Below, one piece after another: positions 60,144-64,000 of a stretch of DNA of 64,000 nucleotides. This stretch comes from Actinoplanes nipponensis (lineage in GTDB: Bacteria; Actinomycetota; Actinomycetes; Mycobacteriales; Micromonosporaceae). Location: positions 21,481 to 85,480 of the forward strand of contig NZ_BOMQ01000046.1 in assembly GCF_016862275.1 (NCBI RefSeq), written 5' to 3'. Below the pieces are notes generated by a model. The model was not told where the DNA came from and did no database searches. It saw nothing but the letters and a program-made list of their open reading frames with translations. Numbering within the stretch: the stretch's first letter is position 1; each line of letters opens with the position of its first letter. The translations under genes were made by a program, and so were the position numbers.

Positions 60144-61946
60144 GTGCAGATCGCGGCGCAGGACGTGGGCAGGCTGTCCCGGATCCTCGCCGGGTGCGCC
60201 GGTGTCGCGGTGGCCGTCTTCGGCGCCCTGGACCTGCTCACCACCTCCGCAGCCCTGACGTCGAGCCCGGCGGCCGCACTACTGGCCGCCGGGCTCGCTC
60301 TGTCCCTGCTGGCGCCCGCCCGTCCCGCCCCGGCGCTGCGTCTCGCCGCCGCCCTGCTCGCCGGGCTGGCCGCCGTCCTGGGCGCCGCCGCGCTCACCCG
60401 CCATCCCGCCGCGGGCGTGGCAACCCTGCTGACCGGCCTGGCGCTGCTCGGCATCGACCTGCGGGTACGCCGGCCCGGCCGGCAGTCCCGGTTCCGGGTG
60501 GCCGATCCGCTGCTGGCCGGCGCCGCGATCATCGCGCTGGTCGCGCTGGTCCCCCGCATGTTCGCCCCGACGTTCCCGGACGGCGGCGGCCCGGACAGCG
60601 TCATGTCGCCGTACCACGCCGGCGCGCTGTTCACGCTCGCCCTCGGCGCCATCCTCGCGCGCCCGGAGGCCGGCCCGTTGCGGACCACCGCGGTCGCCGG
60701 GGCGGGCACCCGGATCCGCCACACCCTGCCCGCCGCGATCGCCGTGCCGGTGGTCGCCGCCCTGATCAGCGCGCTGGCGGTGCGTACCGGAATCAGCCGG
60801 CCGGCCGCCGCGATCAGCACCGGGGCGATCCTCGCCGCGCTGGCCGTGCTGGCCCTGATCGCCTTCCTGATCCGCTCGCTCGAGGGCGCCGACCGCCGGC
60901 ACCGGGAACTGGTCGCCGAGCTGCGGGAGGGCCGGGAGTTCGCGGACACCCTGCTGCAGTCGATGAACGAGGCGGTGCTGGTGCTCGACGCCAACCACCG
61001 GGTGATCGACGTCAACCGCCGCTGGCGCGACCTGACCGGGCACAGCGAGCCGACCGGCCTGGACCCCGCGCCGCTCCCCCCGCCCGGCACCGGCGACTGG
61101 CTGGTCCGGCACGCCGACGGCACGGACATCCCGGTGCTGGCCACGATGGCCCCGATCCCGGACGCCGAGGGGCAGCCCCGCGCGTACGTGGCCACCTACG
61201 TCGACATCACCGACCGCCAGCGGGCCGCGGACGAGCTGCGGGAGCGGGCCGGCGAGCTGGAGCGCGGCAACGAGCGACTGCGCGAGGCGAACCTCCGGCT
61301 CGAGGCGGCGCTGGCCTTCAAGAACGACCTGACCTCGATGCTGACCCACGACGTGGCCCAGCCGATCAGCTCGATCGCCAGCCTCGCCGAGCTGCTCAAC
61401 GCCGACTGGGCCGAGCTGGACGAGGACGTGCGCCACGAGCTGGTCACGAAGATCGACAAGAACACCCGGCGGCTCATCCGGATGATGAACGACCTGCAAC
61501 TGCTCTTCCGCCTGGACACCGGCACGGTGACCGCCCGGCGTACCCCGGTGCCGCTGCGGGAGGTGGTCACCGCGGTGACGGCCGAGCTGGACTGCGCCGC
61601 GGACGTGGCGCTCGAGATCGACGACGACCTCGCCGCGCTGGCCGACCGGCAGCACGTCTGGCACGTGGTCCGCAATCTGCTCGGCAACGCGCTCCGGTAC
61701 GGCGAGCCGCCGCTGCGGATCGGGGCCACCCGCACCGGCGAGTCGATCGAGCTCGTGGTCGAGGACGGCGGCCCGGGCGTGCCCGCGGAACTGGTGCCCC
61801 AGCTGTTCGGGCGGTTCGTCCGCGGCGCCGGGCTGGGGCTGTTCATCGTGCGGCACCTGGTGGAGGCGAACCGGGGCTCGGTCCGCTACGAGCGGGCCGA
61901 GCCCCGGGGAGCCCGCCTGGTGGTGACCCTGGAAGCGGCCCGCTGA
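60144..61946 (+). CDS. membrane sensor histidine kinase with PAS domain
   Basis: A 600-aa kinase. The N-terminal ~245 residues hold about eight hydrophobic helices (a MASE-like sensor). A PAS domain is at about 265-355 (LLQSMNEAVLVLDANHRVID), the phospho-His is H402 (MLTHDVAQPIS), and the HATPase domain has NLLGNALRYG, DGGPGVP and GAGLGLFIV. GTG 60144 has GGAGGGG about 8 nt upstream; ATG 60090 lies in the -10 box and is rejected. The signal is unknown, and no cognate regulator is adjacent (the lone receiver at 57403 is nearest). Confidence 0.9.
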   Translation: MQIAAQDVGRLSRILAGCAGVAVAVFGALDLLTTSAALTSSPAAALLAAGLALSLLAPARPAPALRLAAALLAGLAAVLGAAALTRHPAAGVATLLTGLALLGIDLRVRRPGRQSRFRVADPLLAGAAIIALVALVPRMFAPTFPDGGGPDSVMSPYHAGALFTLALGAILARPEAGPLRTTAVAGAGTRIRHTLPAAIAVPVVAALISALAVRTGISRPAAAISTGAILAALAVLALIAFLIRSLEGADRRHRELVAELREGREFADTLLQSMNEAVLVLDANHRVIDVNRRWRDLTGHSEPTGLDPAPLPPPGTGDWLVRHADGTDIPVLATMAPIPDAEGQPRAYVATYVDITDRQRAADELRERAGELERGNERLREANLRLEAALAFKNDLTSMLTHDVAQPISSIASLAELLNADWAELDEDVRHELVTKIDKNTRRLIRMMNDLQLLFRLDTGTVTARRTPVPLREVVTAVTAELDCAADVALEIDDDLAALADRQHVWHVVRNLLGNALRYGEPPLRIGATRTGESIELVVEDGGPGVPAELVPQLFGRFVRGAGLGLFIVRHLVEANRGSVRYERAEPRGARLVVTLEAAR

Positions 61947-61956
61947 GGCGCGCGGG

Positions 61957-62739
61957 TCACCAGTCGTGGTCGCCGCCGCGTTCCTCCTCGCTGACGACTC
62001 CGTCGCCGCGCACGTCGCGGGCGCCCATCGCCTTGCCGCCCATGGTCGCGGCGCCGCCGCTCACCGTGCGCGCACCACCGATCCGGCGGCCGGGGGCCAG
62101 CACGTCGTCCAGGTCGGCGGCGCTGGTGATGCCCGGGGCCGAGGTGATGTCCACGTCGGTGCCCGTGTTGGCGTTGCTGAACTCGCCGGCGCTCGTGCCC
62201 CATCCGGCGCCGGGGTGCGACCGGCCGCCGCGGGCCCGGGCGGCGACGGAGGTGGGTGAGGCGGGGTTGCCCGGCGGGCCGGCGAGCCGCTTGGAACTCG
62301 CCCCGCGCAGCTGCAGGTCGCCCAGCTTGCCGGTCTCGATCAGGCCCTTGAAGGTGTCCAGGTCGGCCTTGAGCCGCCGGCGCAGCGTCTCCTGGCCGTG
62401 CCGGTCACTGGGCAGCAGGAAGGCCACGTCGGCCTCGAGCTGGGCGACGATCTGGGTCCGGGTCTCGCCCATCGGCCGCAGCGTGATGGTCTCGGCGAGC
62501 AGGGGTCCCTCGGTGGTCGCCCACGAGACCCGCTCGTCCAGGGAGCGTTCGGTGATCCGGGCGTCGAACTCCCGGCGGTGCCCGTCGACGTCCATGATCC
62601 AGTGGGTCTGGTCGTCGCCGACCCGGGTCACCCGCTGCACACCGGTCATGAACCGGGGATAGTTCTCGAACGTCGCGATCTGCTCGTACACCGCGTGCAG
62701 CGGAGCCCCGATCTCGACGGCCTGCTGAACCATACTCAT
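61957..62739 (-). CDS. SRPBCC-fold protein with long disordered C-terminus
   Basis: A 260-aa protein. Residues about 1-145 have the cyclase/dehydrase (START-like) pattern (QQAVEIGAPLHAVYEQIATF, FENYPRFM, LKADLDTFKGLIE), followed by about 110 Gly/Ala/Arg/Ser-rich residues ending EERGGDHDW. The ligand is unknown. ATG 62739 has GGGAGA 7 nt upstream; ATG 62733 is a nearby alternative. It converges on the membrane kinase gene (stops 10 bp apart). Confidence 0.83.
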   Translation of the reverse strand: MSMVQQAVEIGAPLHAVYEQIATFENYPRFMTGVQRVTRVGDDQTHWIMDVDGHRREFDARITERSLDERVSWATTEGPLLAETITLRPMGETRTQIVAQLEADVAFLLPSDRHGQETLRRRLKADLDTFKGLIETGKLGDLQLRGASSKRLAGPPGNPASPTSVAARARGGRSHPGAGWGTSAGEFSNANTGTDVDITSAPGITSAADLDDVLAPGRRIGGARTVSGGAATMGGKAMGARDVRGDGVVSEEERGGDHDW

Positions 62740-62813
62740 CGCATCTCTCCCATGCTGAAGTGCTGGCATGACTGAGAGTACGTACGCGATTACGGCTCGC
62801 GGCCGGTTTCCGA

Positions 62814-63566
62814 TCAGACGCGGCGCAGGTACTGCCAGTGGCCGACCTCGCCGGCGTACCGGGCGTCACTCGCCGCGATCAGGACCACTCCGGCCTCGCG
62901 CAACATCGCCACCACCCGGGGCGACGGACCCCGCCACGCCTCGCTGATCTCGACCGCCGTACCGGTGAGCCGGCAGGCGGCGGCGAGCGCGTCGAGGATC
63001 TCCGGGGTCACCGCGGCGTCGTCGATGCCGACCTGGGTGAGCAGGCTCAGCGGGCGGGCGAGCTGCACGGGGGCGTACCGGGCGGCCCGGTCCAGGCCCT
63101 TGATCGTCGCGGTCACCACGATCTCCGCGACCTGTTCCGGGGTGAGGTCGCCGGTGGCGAGCAGGGCCCGGACGTCCCGCGGCGCCACCGGCCCGGCCGC
63201 GAGCGGCAGCCGCGACACGGACACCGAGATCGCCTCGAGCTCGCCCAGGTCGGCCGGCCACGCGAGCCAGCCGTCGCGCCGGACGACCTCGACCTCGGCG
63301 GCGATGCGCAGCGCCAGCTCGGTGCGCCGGCGGGCCCGGCGGATGGTGTCGGCGTACGCCGGCAGCCACGTCGTGTCCGGCCCCACCTGGTCGGCGAACG
63401 TGACCGAGGCCAGCCCGGCGACGTCGGCGGCGGAGACGATCAGGCCCACGCTGTCCCGGCCGGCCGCGAAGCCGGTGTGCACGTGCGCGTCGGACCGCAG
63501 ATCCAGGGCGGCCGCCGGCGCGGCGAGGGTGGTGCCGTCCATGACCGATTCGCGCTCTGCACCCAC
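62814..63566 (-). CDS. PHP-like protein with degenerate metal site
   Basis: A 250-aa TIM-barrel-like protein of the PHP (polymerase/histidinol phosphatase) type. The first motif SDAHVHTG keeps HxH, and AAEVEVV keeps the Glu. Other metal histidines are lost: FADQ where DH is usual, SVSR where SVH is usual, and ASDARYAG where SDAH is usual. Activity is therefore doubtful. GTG 63566 has GGGAG 5 nt upstream; ATG 63542 is the alternative. No functional context. Confidence 0.78.
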   Translation of the reverse strand: MGAERESVMDGTTLAAPAAALDLRSDAHVHTGFAAGRDSVGLIVSAADVAGLASVTFADQVGPDTTWLPAYADTIRRARRRTELALRIAAEVEVVRRDGWLAWPADLGELEAISVSVSRLPLAAGPVAPRDVRALLATGDLTPEQVAEIVVTATIKGLDRAARYAPVQLARPLSLLTQVGIDDAAVTPEILDALAAACRLTGTAVEISEAWRGPSPRVVAMLREAGVVLIAASDARYAGEVGHWQYLRRV

Positions 63567-63621
63567 GACGACTCCCGAGACCGTTCCGCCGGACGAGTTC
63601 CTCTCGTCCTGGCACTACGGT

Positions 63622-63650
63622 GCGGCCCCGGCGTTGTGGACCGGGGCCGC
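63622..63650 (-). terminator. 10-bp hairpin terminator after the chemoreceptor gene
   Basis: GCGGCCCCGG (63622-63631) pairs with CCGGGGCCGC (63641-63650) across a 9-nt loop, 26 bp past the stop codon. Confidence 0.75.
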
Positions 63651-63676
63651 GCCAGGTGCAGTCGGGGTGCGCCGGG

Positions 63677-64000
63677 TCAGAGCCGGAACGCGCCGACCAG
63701 GGTGCGCAACTCCTCGGCGGTCCGGGCCACCTCGTCGCTGGCCTGCCGGGTCTGGGTGACCCCCTGGACCGCGGACCCGCTGGCGGTGGAGACATCGGCG
63801 ATGTTCGCGGCGATCCGGCTGCTGCCCGACGCCACCTCGCTGATGCTGCGGCTCATCTCGCCGGTGGTGGCGGTCTGCTCCTCCACGGCGCTGGCGATCG
63901 TGGTCTGAAAGTCGTTGATCTTCGCAATGACCTCGCTGATCCGGCTGATCACGTCGACCGCGCCGCTGGTGTCCTGCTGGATCGCGGTCACCCGGGCGCC
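63677..64000 (-). CDS. methyl-accepting chemotaxis protein, C-terminal part (cut by window edge)
   Basis: Only the last 107 residues are present. They form the long signalling coiled coil of a chemoreceptor: TAIQQDTSGAVDVISRISE, VIAKINDFQTTIASAVEEQT, then ATTGEMSRSISEVASGSSRI, ending ELRTLVGAFRL. These show the heptad pattern and EEQT methylation-helix features of MCPs. The sensing and membrane parts lie beyond 64000. Its presence implies chemotaxis, and so motility at some life stage, as in Actinoplanes spores. It has its own terminator. Confidence 0.93.
   Translation of the reverse strand, partial: GARVTAIQQDTSGAVDVISRISEVIAKINDFQTTIASAVEEQTATTGEMSRSISEVASGSSRIAANIADVSTASGSAVQGVTQTRQASDEVARTAEELRTLVGAFRL

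Overview
The window is about 72% GC. It looks like chromosomal core DNA from a filamentous actinobacterium, most likely Micromonosporaceae and probably Actinoplanes-like. The evidence is an actinobacteria-only gene set (mycothiol gene mshA, DUF3117, a bldN/rsbN-type sigma/anti-sigma pair, a rex-hemACD operon, senX3/regX3, the tiny ribosomal protein bS22) together with a chemoreceptor, as expected for a genus with motile spores. Many genes have leaderless starts: a TANNNT -10 box 6-8 nt before ATG or GTG. I see no phage, insertion sequence, CRISPR array, rRNA or tRNA.

0-9.7 kb is mixed housekeeping: an HtrA-like membrane protease divergent from an O-methyltransferase, leucyl aminopeptidase, DUF3117, a PaaX regulator coupled to an enoyl-CoA hydratase-like gene, a secreted trypsin, 3-methyladenine glycosylase, an SRPBCC-DivIVA pair and a lone nuoA. 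9.8-12.7 kb holds korAB (2-oxoacid:ferredoxin oxidoreductase). 12.7-25.7 kb has a LysR/SDR divergent pair, a K+ channel, a secreted phospholipase A2, a large cyclase/ATPase regulator, a 1.1-kb repeat-rich non-coding gap, an FmdB zinc ribbon, a transglycosylase with a long disordered cytoplasmic tail, a double GNAT and a secreted nuclease-like protein.

25.7-54.7 kb is a conserved actinobacterial neighbourhood. From memory its order matches both the M. tuberculosis Rv0484c-Rv0512 region and the Streptomyces SCO3317-SCO3328 region. It runs hemB, hemD, hemC, hemA, rex (with a Rex operator), HAD hydrolase, glutaredoxin-like, acyl-CoA ligase, bldN, rsbN, acyltransferase, epimerase, bS22, HTH protein, proline dehydrogenase, CGNR protein, TIM-barrel isomerase, cysteine-rich protein, two paralogous lipoproteins, regX3, senX3, phoU, gpmA, MFS, a triplicated Lys-rich DNA-binding-like protein, MFS, ybjN, mshA, SDR, methyltransferase. 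Tetrapyrrole synthesis, redox sensing, developmental sigma control, phosphate sensing and mycothiol synthesis therefore sit side by side.

55.4-64 kb carries secreted hydrolases with Thr/Pro linkers (a GH26-like enzyme and a subtilase), a lone response regulator, a membrane histidine kinase, an SRPBCC protein, a degenerate PHP protein and the C-terminus of a chemoreceptor cut by the window edge.

The most interesting signals are: an ECF-type promoter in front of rsbN that resembles the sigma-BldN consensus; palindromes upstream of bldN; a Rex operator over the rex-hem promoter; the triplicated Rho-N/SAP-like protein flanked by two paralogous MFS genes; twin lipoprotein genes with twin promoters; a 33-bp repeat array in the hemD-hemB gap; a 16-bp GTCGCGG repeat field; and a possible structured RNA near 50.6 kb. 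All are read by eye and need the checks listed.
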